Shown here piece after piece: positions 50,331-60,690 of a stretch of DNA of 64,000 nt. The first letter of the stretch is position 1. Each line of letters starts with the position of its first letter. Made by a program: the position numbers and the translations under genes. The notes below the pieces were generated by a model, which saw only the letters and a program-made list of their open reading frames with translations, searched no databases and was not told the DNA's origin. This DNA is from CAMPKL01 sp963805925 (lineage in GTDB: Bacteria; Acidobacteriota; Terriglobia; Bryobacterales; UBA6623), in the NCBI GenBank assembly GCA_963805925.1, contig CAWDWB010000002.1, positions 124,001-188,000 on the forward strand. Direction: 5' to 3'.

Positions 50331-51549
50331 ATGACCATCGACGAGCAGCTAGCTTACTTACGAAAAGGTTTTGCCGAGATCATCCCCGAAGATGAGTTCG
50401 TCAAGCGCGTAACGGAGTCGCACAAGACGGGCCGCCCGCTGCGGGTGAAGGCGGGGTTTGATCCGACGGCGCCAGACCTGCACTTGGGGCACACGGTACT
50501 GCTGCGCAAGCTCAAGCACTTTCAGGACCTGGGGCACACGGTCATTTTTTTGATCGGCGATGTGACGGCCTCGATCGGCGACCCGACGGGCCGCAACATC
50601 ACGCGTCCGCCGATGACTCGCGAGGAGATCAAGATCAACGCGGAGACCTACCAGAGCCAGGTTTTCAAGATCCTCGACCCGGAGAAGACGGAAGTTCGCT
50701 TCAACAGCGAATGGATGGACCGGATGAGCTACATGGAGATCATTAGCTTGTGCGGCAAATATACGGTCGCGCGCCTGCTGGAGCGCGCGGATTTCGCCGA
50801 GCGATACAAGGAAGGCATCCCGATCTCAGTCCATGAGCTTCTGTATCCGCTTGGCGCAGGGCTATGATTCCGTCGCGCTGAAGTGCGACGTGGAGTTGGG
50901 AGGATCGGATCAGAAGTTCAACCTGCTGGTCGGCAGGGAACTGCAGCGGGACTACGGGCAGACGCCGCAGATCGTGGCGACGACGCCGCTTCTCGAAGGC
51001 CTGGACGGCGTCGAGAAGATGTCGAAGTCGAAGAACAACTACATCGGCATCACCGAGGCGCCGGAAGTGATGTACCGCAAGGTGATGCAGATCTCGGACG
51101 AGATCATGTGGCGCTACTACGAGCTGTTGACTGACCTCTCGTTAGACGAGATCGCTGAGAAGAAACGCCAAGTCGCGTCGGGCGCGGTTCATCCGATGGA
51201 CACGAAGCACGAGCTGGCCCACATGATCGTTGCCGGGTTCCACTCCGAAGACGATGCCGATCAGGGCGCTGCGACGTTCAAGAAGGTCGTGCAGCAGGGC
51301 CAGGTTCCCGAAGACCTGCCGGAGTTTGACTTACCCGCAGAGGCCCGAGATGGTTCGTCTGTGCGCATCGACAAAGTGCTGCGGGCGATCGGTCTGGCTA
51401 AGTCGGGCGGGGAAGCGAACCGCAAACTCAAAGAAGGCGCTGTCGACGTGAACGGAGAGCGGTTTCAGGAGATGGCTTACGAAGTCGCCGACGGAGTGGA
51501 CGCGTTGGTGATTCGCCTGGGTAAGAAGTGGGCGCGGGTGCGCCTCTAG
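50331..51549 (+). CDS. tyrS: Tyrosyl-tRNA synthetase, frameshifted by one extra base
   Basis: Two overlapping frames together make a full TyrS of about 405 residues. The first (from ATG 50331) has KAGFDPTAPDLHLGHTVLL with the HLGH motif, GDVTASIGDPTGRN, and ends at ELLYPLGAGL. The second continues AQGYDSVALKCDVELGG, then EKMSKSKNNYIG (KMSKS) and a C-terminal S4 RNA-binding domain (SVRIDKVLRAIGLAKSGGEA). Deleting one T of the TT at 50851-50852 gives the expected LYPLAQGYD. As tyrS is normally essential, a sequence error is more likely than a true pseudogene. Confidence 0.95.
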
Positions 51550-51552
51550 CCG

Positions 51553-51894
51553 TCAGAGCGTTAGCGGATTGCGGGCGAAGATGAACTCTTCGACCGGCTT
51601 ACCGCCGATGATGTGTTCCTGCAGGATGCGCTCAAGAACTTCAGGCGTGGCGTTACGATACCAGGTTCCGTCGGGGTAGACGACTGCCACGGGACCCTGT
51701 TCACAGATTCGCAGGCAGCCGACTTTCGAGCGGTAGAGGCTGCCGTCGCCCACGGCGAGTCCCAACTCGGCGATGCGTTTTTTTAGGTAGGCCCAGGAGG
51801 CTGTCGTCTCCTCAGGCTGGGCGCACTTGGGTTTGACCTCTTCCACGCAAAGGAAGATGTGCCGGTCGTACCTTCCCTGCGTCGGCAGTTCCAT
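51553..51894 (-). CDS. Thioredoxin-like [2Fe-2S] ferredoxin
   Basis: The 113-residue product starts at ATG 51894 (MELPTQGRYDRHIFLCVEEV). Cys in FLCVEEVKPKC and in VGCLRICEQGPVAVVYPDG form the C-x8-C plus C-x3-C pattern of thioredoxin-like ferredoxins. WYRNATPEVLERILQEHIIGG matches their C-terminal helix. It begins seven bases after the cyclase-family gene stop and ends four bases from the tyrS end, convergent with it. The partner oxidoreductase is unknown. Confidence 0.9.
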   Translation of the reverse strand: MELPTQGRYDRHIFLCVEEVKPKCAQPEETTASWAYLKKRIAELGLAVGDGSLYRSKVGCLRICEQGPVAVVYPDGTWYRNATPEVLERILQEHIIGGKPVEEFIFARNPLTL

Positions 51895-51901
51895 GGGTTG
51901 C

Positions 51902-52888
51902 TTAGAAGGTGGCAATGGGGTTGATCGGCGATCCGGTTCCGCCTTCGACCGCCAGGGGCGCCGCTGTGAGCAGGAACTCCCAACGGTTCTGACGGGCCGC
52001 TTCTTCGGCCACGGCTTCGAGATCCATGTTGTCGAAGATCGGCGTTCCCATGGCGACCAAGAAAAGCAGATGGACGGGCTGCACGAAGCCTTCGACGCCC
52101 GAGGGCAGAAGGTCGGCCGAATCGTCGCTGCCGATGATGGCAATGTCCCGGTCGTGGAACCACTTTACGCAAGAGGCGGAGAGACCGGAAGATGCGGTGG
52201 TGGTGTCCCAAGGGCCGTTCTCGGCGCGGGCCTTCCAGCGGCCGGTGCGGATGAAGACGATGTCGCCGGGTTCCACTTTGAAGCCCGCTTGCTTCTCCCA
52301 GGCCGCTAGGTCTTCGGGGTAGATGGCCGTGCCCGGCTTGAGGTAGTCGACTCCTTTGAGGCGGGGAATGTCCATGAGGATGCCCTTGGTGAAGATGCCG
52401 TTCTTCATGTTGGTGATCGCCAACTTGGGCGCTGGACCGCTCTCAGCCTTGTGTTGCGGATAGCCGTTATAGACCTTGCCGTTGTAGGACATGTGCGTCA
52501 AGGCATCCATGTGGGTGTGGGCGTGTCCGTGGTAGTTGACGCCGTAGTGGTCGCCGACGAAGAACGAACTGCCGTCGCCGCCCATCTCCATGTAGGTATG
52601 TTCGAAGGGCGCGGGATTGTCGGGGGCGACTTCTTCAAGAAGGTCGTGCGAGAGCGAGACCGAAATGCCCGCGCGGACCAATCGAGCGGCTTGTATCCTT
52701 TTCTCCGGCGTGATGAGGTTGATCGTGCCCAGCTCGTCGTTCTCGCCCCAGCGGCCCCAGTTGGATAGCTCATCCATCCAAACTCTGACTTTGGCGGCGT
52801 CGACGGTTTCGGCGGAGCCTCCGGGAGAGGAGCAGGAGATGGCGATCAGCACGACCGCGGCAAGGCTGGAGAGGAAGAATCGATTCAT
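51902..52888 (-). CDS. Cyclase family hydrolase (kynurenine formamidase-like), exported
   Basis: The 328-residue product starts at ATG 52888 with a signal peptide (FFLSSLAAVVLIAISCSS; the Cys could be lipidated, though the lipobox is imperfect). The metal-binding motif is NYHGHAHTHMDALTHMSYNG, matching HxGTHxDxxxH of the PF04199 family, and a later YLKPGTAIYPEDL and VFIRTGRW agree with it. Members hydrolyse amides or lactones; an exported one acts in the periplasm. The ferredoxin gene follows by seven bases. Confidence 0.85.
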   Translation of the reverse strand: MNRFFLSSLAAVVLIAISCSSPGGSAETVDAAKVRVWMDELSNWGRWGENDELGTINLITPEKRIQAARLVRAGISVSLSHDLLEEVAPDNPAPFEHTYMEMGGDGSSFFVGDHYGVNYHGHAHTHMDALTHMSYNGKVYNGYPQHKAESGPAPKLAITNMKNGIFTKGILMDIPRLKGVDYLKPGTAIYPEDLAAWEKQAGFKVEPGDIVFIRTGRWKARAENGPWDTTTASSGLSASCVKWFHDRDIAIIGSDDSADLLPSGVEGFVQPVHLLFLVAMGTPIFDNMDLEAVAEEAARQNRWEFLLTAAPLAVEGGTGSPINPIATF

Positions 52889-53238
52889 GGCGCACCTATG
52901 ATAATCGACCCAGGTGCAGCACCGCACCGAGTTCCGCCGGCCCGCAATGGAGGGGATAAAAATCGAAAGGCCGGCGACCGTAAAACCCGAGAGTCGAGGG
53001 GAGGATAGAGCTCAGCGGGACAACACGGCCACCGACCAGATCGCTGCTCTAGATCGCCAGTCAAGGCCTGTAGGCCTGGGCGCTTGACGAATCTAGTCGC
53101 GAAAGGTTGATCACACGTTAGTTAACTAGTGTATGAATCCTATATCACACAATGGTAACTCAAGCTGATGGGGACGGCGCAAAGAAATTTTGACCGATCA
53201 GGCGGTCGGGTGTGCTGGGGATGTCGGCTGGCCAGTTG
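52889..53238. other. Gene-free region with an A+T-rich palindromic island
   Basis: No gene is supported. An A+T-rich island (about 53105-53160) contains the palindrome TAGTTAACTA (53119-53128) flanked by two ATCACAC copies (53110-53116 and 53144-53150). It lies upstream of the cyclase-ferredoxin pair and may be its control region. A GTCAAG/CTTGAC pairing around 53060-53088 is REP-like. Confidence 0.45.
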
Positions 53239-53958
53239 TTAGCGCAGGACAATATCGCGCTTGACCCCGCTGTTGACGCGAATGCCGCTGAGTACTGACG
53301 TTCGCGCCGGCTTGCCGTTGCGGACCACCGTCCGCCGGGTCGCAAAGCGGAAGCCGTCGACGTCGACAAAGTCGGACTGAGTCTCCTCGACTTGCGCCAT
53401 GCCGCCGCCGGGAACATCTCCCACGTAGACTTGCTTGACCACGTCTTTGCTTTCGCGGTCGACGTAGAGGCGAAGCGGCGCGCCGCCAACGTCAATGATC
53501 TCAATCACGTCGGCGATCCGACCGTCCACTGGCTCCTCGCGCCGGTAGCGGACTAGCTCTTTGGCGGGGAGTTCGCCATAGAGAATGTGGCGGCGCTCCA
53601 GTTCCGCACGCTGCAGGGCGGCGGCCTCGTTGGGCAGATCCCGGCGTTTGCCGCCGAGCACCTGCCAGGCGGAGACGCCGTCGAAGAACAACTGCGTGGG
53701 GCCTTGAGGAGTTTGAAGTTCCTGGCGAATCAGGTCGGGAAGAATGACGACCACCGAACCATGGACATCCACTTGGCTCTTGCCGGCGGGCAGCGTGGTG
53801 ACGACGTCGTAGGAGTAGTCGACCAAGCGGCCCGGCTTCGCGCCGCCGGCCTGCTCGCGAGCGGCGAGATAGATGCTCCAGGCGTCCGGCTCGGCTGCTA
53901 TCCCGAAATCGGCTGCGATCAGCGAAATGACTGCAAACGCAACTGGCAGATATCGCAT
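53239..53958 (-). CDS. Exported LolA-like protein of unknown function
   Basis: The 239-residue product has a signal peptide (FAVISLIAADFGIAA). The mature part is an incomplete beta-barrel pattern (DYSYDVVTTLPAGKSQVDVHGSVVVILPD, read in parts; FFDGVSAWQVLGG; LRLYVDRESKDVVKQVYVGD) as in LolA/LppX-like lipoprotein carriers and DUF4292-type proteins. No family name can be fixed. It is divergent from clpX with 174 bases between. Confidence 0.7.
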   Translation of the reverse strand: MRYLPVAFAVISLIAADFGIAAEPDAWSIYLAAREQAGGAKPGRLVDYSYDVVTTLPAGKSQVDVHGSVVVILPDLIRQELQTPQGPTQLFFDGVSAWQVLGGKRRDLPNEAAALQRAELERRHILYGELPAKELVRYRREEPVDGRIADVIEIIDVGGAPLRLYVDRESKDVVKQVYVGDVPGGGMAQVEETQSDFVDVDGFRFATRRTVVRNGKPARTSVLSGIRVNSGVKRDIVLR

Positions 53959-54044
53959 GGGGTTTAGTATGGGGGAGCTTGCGTAGGGCGCACTCAGATA
54001 GGCGCCCTATTTCGGCGGCCGATTTTTCTGATTTCGGGGTTGCA

Positions 54045-54073
54045 TTGCGAACTTGGTCAAGTCGTACGATAAT
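54045..54073 (+). promoter_or_regulatory. Candidate promoter for clpX
   Basis: TTGCGA (54045-54050) and GATAAT (54068-54073) with a 17-base spacer form a reasonable sigma-70-type promoter, 59 bases upstream of the GTG start. It is the best-spaced pair seen in the window. Confidence 0.5.
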
Positions 54074-54132
54074 CTAAACGGAGTTGACTACCTCGACGAA
54101 ATCAACTGCAGCGGACCCTCAGGGAGTACGTA

Positions 54133-55413
<1,281 letters not shown>

Positions 55414-55523
55414 GCCCGCTTCGTCCTTCTCCTCGTTTGAGAATTTGAAACGGCGTATTGCGTATGCGCGGAGGGATCAATTTCCCTTTCCGCGGATCGA
55501 CCGTCATAATCAAGGCAAGACTT

Positions 55524-57923
55524 ATGCAATCTGTCCAAGGCCCCCTAGTCTCCCGACGGCTGCCGATGATGCCCATTCGCGACGTGGTCATCTTTCCGCA
55601 TATGATGACGCCGTTCGTTGTCGGTCGCGAGCCCAGCGTTCGAGCCCTTGAGGAAGCCCTAGCCGGCGAGAAAAAGATTTTTCTAGCGACGCAGCACGAC
55701 GCGTCCGTCGACGATCCGTCGCCCGAACAGATTTACCAAACCGGAACGATCGCCTCGATCGTTCAAAGCTTGAAGTTGCCGGACGGCAACATCAAGGTAT
55801 TGGTCGAGGGCTTGGAGCGCGCACGGGCATTGTCGATCACGTCTGAGGACGGCGTCCTGTTGGCCACCGTCGAGACATCGAGTTTTGCCGTTGCGGAAGG
55901 GGTCGAGCTGGAATCGCTCCGTGGGCGCGTGACGGGCTTGTTTGACCAGTACGTCAAGCAGAGCCAGAACCTCAATTACGAAACGATGATCGCGGCAGTA
56001 CGCGTGGAAGACGCGGGCAAGCTGGCGGACACGATCGGCGCGAATCTGCAACTGACGATCCCCGAGAAGCAGGAACTTCTGGAACTTGCCGATCCAGTGG
56101 AGCGGCTCGCCCGTATCGGCGACATCCTCGACATTGAGATCGAAAAACTGAGCGTGGACCGGACCATTCAAAGTCGCGTCAAGCGGCAGATGGAGAAGGC
56201 CCAGAAAGAGTACTACCTCAACGAAAAGATCAAGGCGATCCAGAAGGAACTCGGGCGCGGGGAGAAGGGCGAACTCGATGAACTGCGCGCTCGCGTTGAA
56301 GACGCGGGAATGACGCAGGACGCTCAGGACAAGGCGCACGCGGAACTCCGGCGTTTGGAAAACATGCCGCCGATGTCCGCTGAGGCGACGGTCTCCCGTA
56401 ACTACATTGACTGGTTGCTGGCAGTGCCCTGGAAAGAGCGGTCGAGGGAAAAGCGCGATCTCCGCTACGCAGAGAAGGTCCTCAATACCGACCACTACGG
56501 GTTAGAGAAGATCAAGCAGCGCATTCTTGAGTTTCTCGCCGTACGCCGGTTGGTCAAGAATCCCCGCGGATCGATCCTTTGCTTCGTGGGCCCTCCGGGC
56601 GTCGGCAAGACGTCGCTGGGCCGTTCTATTGCCAAGGCGACGGGACGTAAGTTCGTCCGGCTGTCGCTGGGCGGCGTCCGCGACGAAGCGGAGATTCGCG
56701 GGCATCGGCGCACCTACATTGGGGCGCTGCCCGGCCAGGTGATTCAGATGATGAAGAAGGCGGGAACGAACAATCCTGTCTTCATGCTGGACGAGATCGA
56801 CAAGATGTCCACCGACTTCCGCGGCGATCCCTCCGCGGCGTTGATGGAGGTGCTGGATCCGGAACAGAACACGGCCTTCAGCGACCACTACCTGGATGTC
56901 GAGTACGATCTGTCGCAAGTGTTCTTCATCGCGACGGCTAACGTGCTGCATACGCTGCCGCCCGCATTGCTGGATCGGCTCGAAGTGATTCAGCTATCGG
57001 GCTACATGGAGCCCGAGAAGATCGAGATCGCCAAACGGCATCTGGTCGACAAGCAACTGGAAGGGTCGGGTCTGAAGAACGCCAACATCACGTTCACCGA
57101 CGAAGGCATCCAGACCATCGTACGGGAGTACACTCGCGAAGCCGGCGTCCGCAACCTGGAGCGCGAGATCGGCACTGTCTGCCGCAAGTTGGCCCATAAG
57201 GTCGTACTCGCAACAAAGAAAAAGAAGACAGCCACGAAGATCACGGCCAAGAGCATCCACGAATTGCTTGGCGCGGCCAAGTACCGGGACCAGGAATCCG
57301 ATCGCGTGAGTGAGATCGGCGTCGCGACAGGACTCGCCTGGACCGAAGTCGGCGGCCAGATCTTGCCCGTTGAAGTTACCTTGATGGACGGCAAGGGGAA
57401 GCTGATGTTGACCGGCAAACTGGGCGACGTGATGCAGGAATCGGCCCAGGCGGCGATGAGCTATGTGCGGTCGCGCTCGCAACAGTTGGGTTTACCAAAA
57501 GAGTTCTACCGCAATCTCGACGTTCACATACACATTCCCGAAGGCGCTATCCCCAAGGATGGCCCGTCGGCGGGCATTACCCTGACGACGACTTTGGTCA
57601 GCGCGTTGACGCGAATCAAGGTTCGCGGAGACGTGGCCATGACGGGCGAGGTGACGCTGCGCGGCAAGGTGCTGGCGATCGGCGGATTGAAGGAAAAGCT
57701 GCTTGCGGCGCATCGCAACGGCATCAAGACGGCAATTCTTCCCAAAGACAACGAGAAGGATTACCCGGAGCTGCCTGAGGTTATTCGCAAGGAAATGAAG
57801 TTGCACTTCGTCTCCAACATGGATGAGGTGCTCGCCCTGGCGCTCGAAGAGCCGATTGAGTTGGGGACTGTGCCGACTCCCGCCGCCCTAGAAGGCGCCG
57901 AGAAACGCTCAGGTGTGATGTAG
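55524..57923 (+). CDS. lon: ATP-dependent Lon protease
   Basis: The 799-residue protease (start at ATG 55524, MQSVQGPLVSRRLPMMPIRD; TTG 55458 and ATG 55464 are alternatives that add about 20 residues lacking the Lon pattern) has the LonN domain, AAA+ with VGPPGVGKTSLGRSIA, FMLDEIDKMSTDFRG, and a C-terminal protease domain with IPKDGPSAGITLTT (catalytic Ser) and LKEKLLAAHRNGIKT (Lys). It degrades misfolded and regulatory proteins. clpX lies upstream, clpS converges from downstream. Confidence 0.97.
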   Translation: MQSVQGPLVSRRLPMMPIRDVVIFPHMMTPFVVGREPSVRALEEALAGEKKIFLATQHDASVDDPSPEQIYQTGTIASIVQSLKLPDGNIKVLVEGLERARALSITSEDGVLLATVETSSFAVAEGVELESLRGRVTGLFDQYVKQSQNLNYETMIAAVRVEDAGKLADTIGANLQLTIPEKQELLELADPVERLARIGDILDIEIEKLSVDRTIQSRVKRQMEKAQKEYYLNEKIKAIQKELGRGEKGELDELRARVEDAGMTQDAQDKAHAELRRLENMPPMSAEATVSRNYIDWLLAVPWKERSREKRDLRYAEKVLNTDHYGLEKIKQRILEFLAVRRLVKNPRGSILCFVGPPGVGKTSLGRSIAKATGRKFVRLSLGGVRDEAEIRGHRRTYIGALPGQVIQMMKKAGTNNPVFMLDEIDKMSTDFRGDPSAALMEVLDPEQNTAFSDHYLDVEYDLSQVFFIATANVLHTLPPALLDRLEVIQLSGYMEPEKIEIAKRHLVDKQLEGSGLKNANITFTDEGIQTIVREYTREAGVRNLEREIGTVCRKLAHKVVLATKKKKTATKITAKSIHELLGAAKYRDQESDRVSEIGVATGLAWTEVGGQILPVEVTLMDGKGKLMLTGKLGDVMQESAQAAMSYVRSRSQQLGLPKEFYRNLDVHIHIPEGAIPKDGPSAGITLTTTLVSALTRIKVRGDVAMTGEVTLRGKVLAIGGLKEKLLAAHRNGIKTAILPKDNEKDYPELPEVIRKEMKLHFVSNMDEVLALALEEPIELGTVPTPAALEGAEKRSGVM

Positions 57924-57933
57924 CTGTGCGGCG

Positions 57934-58272
57934 CTAGGAGGCCGGCTCGATGAGAGCGGCCATCGCGCCGGGACAGCCGGGGCAGCGCCAATCCGGGCCG
58001 TAGGCATGGATGGCGTCTCGTTTGCGTTCCGCTTCTTCCAACGGCAGCGTGGTCAGCCGCGAATGGCCTTGCGTGTGGACTTCGATGGTGTGCCGACTGG
58101 CTCGCTCGATCGAAAAGTCGAGCAGATCGATGAGCATCTCGATCACGTAATTAGGCGAGTGATCGTTGTCGTCGAGCAGGATGAGGTGGTACGGTTTCGA
58201 GCGGTCCTCGGTTGTTTCGTCGCCGACTTCGATCTCTTGGCTCACATCCGGCAGAGCAATCGAACTAGTCAT
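57934..58272 (-). CDS. clpS: ClpS-like adaptor protein
   Basis: The 112-residue protein has the ClpS core: KPYHLILLDDNDHSPNYVIEML (the NDD/H N-degron pocket region in part; here DDNDH) and HTIEVHTQGHSRLTTLPLEEAERKRDAI. It ends in GPDWRCPGCPGAMAALIE, a Cys-containing tail not found in typical ClpS. In E. coli ClpS passes N-degron substrates to ClpAP; no clpA is present here. It converges with lon, with ten bases between. Confidence 0.85.
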   Translation of the reverse strand: MTSSIALPDVSQEIEVGDETTEDRSKPYHLILLDDNDHSPNYVIEMLIDLLDFSIERASRHTIEVHTQGHSRLTTLPLEEAERKRDAIHAYGPDWRCPGCPGAMAALIEPAS

Positions 58273-58376
58273 ATGCCGCGAAGAATCCCGTAGTGGTGAA
58301 CCCGCTTCCTGCCGCTATGCTAACAAACTGCCGCCGGCGTTAGCGGCATCTGCAATAATCGAAGCGGTCTGGACGC

Positions 58377-58952
58377 ATGCTTTCCAAGAGACTCATCGAC
58401 AGCATTGAGCAGAATGCGCATCGTTTGGCGCAGGACCTGGTGGAGTCTCTCCGCCAGGACTCCCACGTGCCGGCCTACACGCTGCTTAGCGACCAGCAGT
58501 ACCAAGGCGTTGTGCAGGACCTTTACGGCCATCTGGGTCAGTGGCTTTCGAGCCGGACATGGCACAAACTGCAGGTCAGCTACGAACGCAAGGGCAGGGA
58601 ACGATTTCACGACGGCATACCACTAGAGCAATTGCTCTATTCGCTGACGCGCACCAAGCAGAACCTGCTGGACTTCATCCGCGGAGCACTGCCTGGGTCG
58701 GCGGACGAGCGCGACCTGGAACTGCAACTCATCCTCTCCGTCTCTGAGTTTTTCGACAAGGCGATCTACCATACGACTGTCGGCTACGAAGATGCCCGCC
58801 GAACCGCCGAAGACGCGCCGGATTTGCCGGATGCGGCGGACACTGAGGCGTCCGTTGCTCGCGCCACGGATGCCCTCGCTTCCCGATCGGTGCCGGACTC
58901 GGACATGGGACAGATCAGCCGGGGCGGCGATATCGGGGAAACCTCGGGCTAA
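58377..58952 (+). CDS. RsbRD N-terminal-like domain protein
   Basis: The 191-residue product has a helical domain of about 135 residues (LIDSIEQNAHRLAQDLVESL, then QQYQGVVQDLYGHLGQWLSS and RERFHDGIPLEQLLYSLTRTK) that resembles the N-terminal sensory domain of RsbT co-antagonist RsbRD proteins (PF14361 type). The last 50 residues are acidic, Ala/Asp-rich and low in complexity. No STAS domain follows. It may sense or bind small ligands. It overlaps the convergent PQQ-propeller gene by four bases. Confidence 0.75.
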   Translation: MLSKRLIDSIEQNAHRLAQDLVESLRQDSHVPAYTLLSDQQYQGVVQDLYGHLGQWLSSRTWHKLQVSYERKGRERFHDGIPLEQLLYSLTRTKQNLLDFIRGALPGSADERDLELQLILSVSEFFDKAIYHTTVGYEDARRTAEDAPDLPDAADTEASVARATDALASRSVPDSDMGQISRGGDIGETSG

Positions 58953-60409
58953 TCGTTTGCGCGCAGGTCGTAACAGAGCAACCGCGACGCCTTCCCGCTA
59001 ATAAAGTCGCGCTCATTCTGAGCGATGTACAGCAGGCCCTTGCGGATGACAGGCGGAGTCCAATCCTGGCGAGACAAGAAGAGCGTCGTCTTGGAAAGAA
59101 TCTTGGGTCCTTGCGGCGACAGCGACAACCAGAGCAATTGGCCCTGCTCGCCGAGCGCAAGAAAACGCCCGTCAACCTTGAGTAGAGTAGCCCGGAAAGG
59201 GCTGAGATAAAGATCGCGCTCCGTCCCGTTCACACTCAACGTCTCTTGCCATTCGAGTACTTCGTCCCAGGCGATCTGGCCGGTTTTGATGTTGATGGCC
59301 ACGAGGCTCGCGTCCGGTTCGTTGCGTCCTGCGAAGGCATAGAGGTAGCCCCCGTCGGCAATTGCCGTTGTCCAGTGCAGATCGAAGTCATCGGACGTCC
59401 AGGCCTGCTTCAGGGTCAGATCGGGCGCGATGTCGAGCATCGCGGCGCCGGTCCGGTAGGTCGCGGAAATTAGCACTTGATTGCCGACGATGACCGGTGA
59501 AGCGGCGTTGACCGACTCATAGCTTCTGCTGCGCCACGAAAAAGTCGAGTAAACGGAGCCATCCGCCGGGTTAATCAGCATGAGCCCGCCCGTCGGCGGC
59601 CTGCTTTCGCCGCCGGCAAAGACGAAAATCACGCGCTTCCCCCGCACGTCGGCTGGAATCGGCGAAGCGTAGCCGGCGCCCCACTCTTCTCCTGCTCCCC
59701 ACTTCATGCGTCCGGTTAGCTTGTCGAAAGCGGCAACAGTTGGCCCGCCGGGCGCGCCGATGGTCACGATCAGCAGGCCGCCCTCGACCAACGGCGTGGG
59801 AGCGACGCCGAAAAAGTCCTGGGGGATCTTAAACTCTTTCTGAATATCGCGTTTCCAGAGCAGCGCGCCGTCTCTCAGGCGTAGGCAATGCAGCTTCCCT
59901 TGCGCGCCGTAAACGTAAACGCGATCGTCATCGATTACCGGACTTGCTCGGGGCCCATTGCTATAGCCGTAGCGATCGCTGAAGTCGGTGGGATAGGAGA
60001 AATTCCAATACAACTCTCCGGTATCCGGATCGAGGGCCTCGACGATCTCCCGGTCGCCCAGGCGGTGCAGGAAGACCAAACGGTCGCCCTGAATCGCCGG
60101 CGCGGAGTAGCCGGCCCCTGTCTCCATCTCCCAAACCAGCGTCGGGCCGCCGACGGGGAACTCCTTCAACAGGTGCGTCTCCGTGGACACCAGATCGTGG
60201 TTGGGTCCCAGGAACACCGGCCAATCGTGTACCTTGGCGGCGCTTGGCAAGGTCTTGGGCGCATGGTGATAAGTCACCCTGGGATGGCGCTTGGCGACGA
60301 CCGCTCCGCTTGGCGCCGGAGACAAGACCTCAGGGGGCGCGGGGTCCTGAAAAGTCGCGGCTGCGGCACTCAGGGCAACGAACAGCAGACTGGCGAGGGC
60401 TCGACACAT
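58949..60409 (-). CDS. Exported PQQ-like beta-propeller protein
   Basis: The 486-residue product has a signal peptide (ALASLLFVALSAAAATF). It has seven or eight propeller blades with the PQQ-repeat pattern, for example ALDPDTGELYWNFSYP, CLRLRDGALLWKRDIQ, AFDKLTGRMKWG, AINIKTGQIAWDEVLEW. The catalytic Asp and PQQ ligands of true dehydrogenases are not apparent, so it is more likely a scaffold like BamB. The Pro-rich linker (residues 22-60) may span the periplasm. Start ATG 60409. Confidence 0.85.
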   Translation of the reverse strand: MCRALASLLFVALSAAAATFQDPAPPEVLSPAPSGAVVAKRHPRVTYHHAPKTLPSAAKVHDWPVFLGPNHDLVSTETHLLKEFPVGGPTLVWEMETGAGYSAPAIQGDRLVFLHRLGDREIVEALDPDTGELYWNFSYPTDFSDRYGYSNGPRASPVIDDDRVYVYGAQGKLHCLRLRDGALLWKRDIQKEFKIPQDFFGVAPTPLVEGGLLIVTIGAPGGPTVAAFDKLTGRMKWGAGEEWGAGYASPIPADVRGKRVIFVFAGGESRPPTGGLMLINPADGSVYSTFSWRSRSYESVNAASPVIVGNQVLISATYRTGAAMLDIAPDLTLKQAWTSDDFDLHWTTAIADGGYLYAFAGRNEPDASLVAINIKTGQIAWDEVLEWQETLSVNGTERDLYLSPFRATLLKVDGRFLALGEQGQLLWLSLSPQGPKILSKTTLFLSRQDWTPPVIRKGLLYIAQNERDFISGKASRLLCYDLRAND

Positions 60410-60690
60410 CTGGGCCAGATTGTCTCACACCGCATGAAATTGAGTGTCGTAGATGTAACGTTATGTGCGAGTTAGCTATCCAGACTAAGACTGATGCTCA
60501 AAACGAGTTCTACGTGTTCTAAAGCATTTTGCCGATGGACTGTTTATTGCGTCCACCGTACAGTAGGAGCAGGGGAGTTTTTGGGGAGCCCGTCCAGGGT
60601 CCTGAGGCGGGTTGTGTTCGCCATTCTTCCCCGATTAGGTCGCGGAGACGACCTGGCTTCGGCCAATCGTGAGCCACAGGAGTTACGTTT
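60410..60690 (+). promoter_or_regulatory. Structured leader of the OmpA/PKD gene
   Basis: Hairpins lie in series before the ribosome-binding site: a CCCG/CGGG pairing (about 60587-60610), AGGTCG/CGACCT (60637-60654) and TGGC-TTCG-GCCA (60654-60665). The AGGAG of the gene follows about 15 bases after. It does not clearly match a c-di-GMP or other common riboswitch by eye. The rest of the gap shows no gene. Confidence 0.35.
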
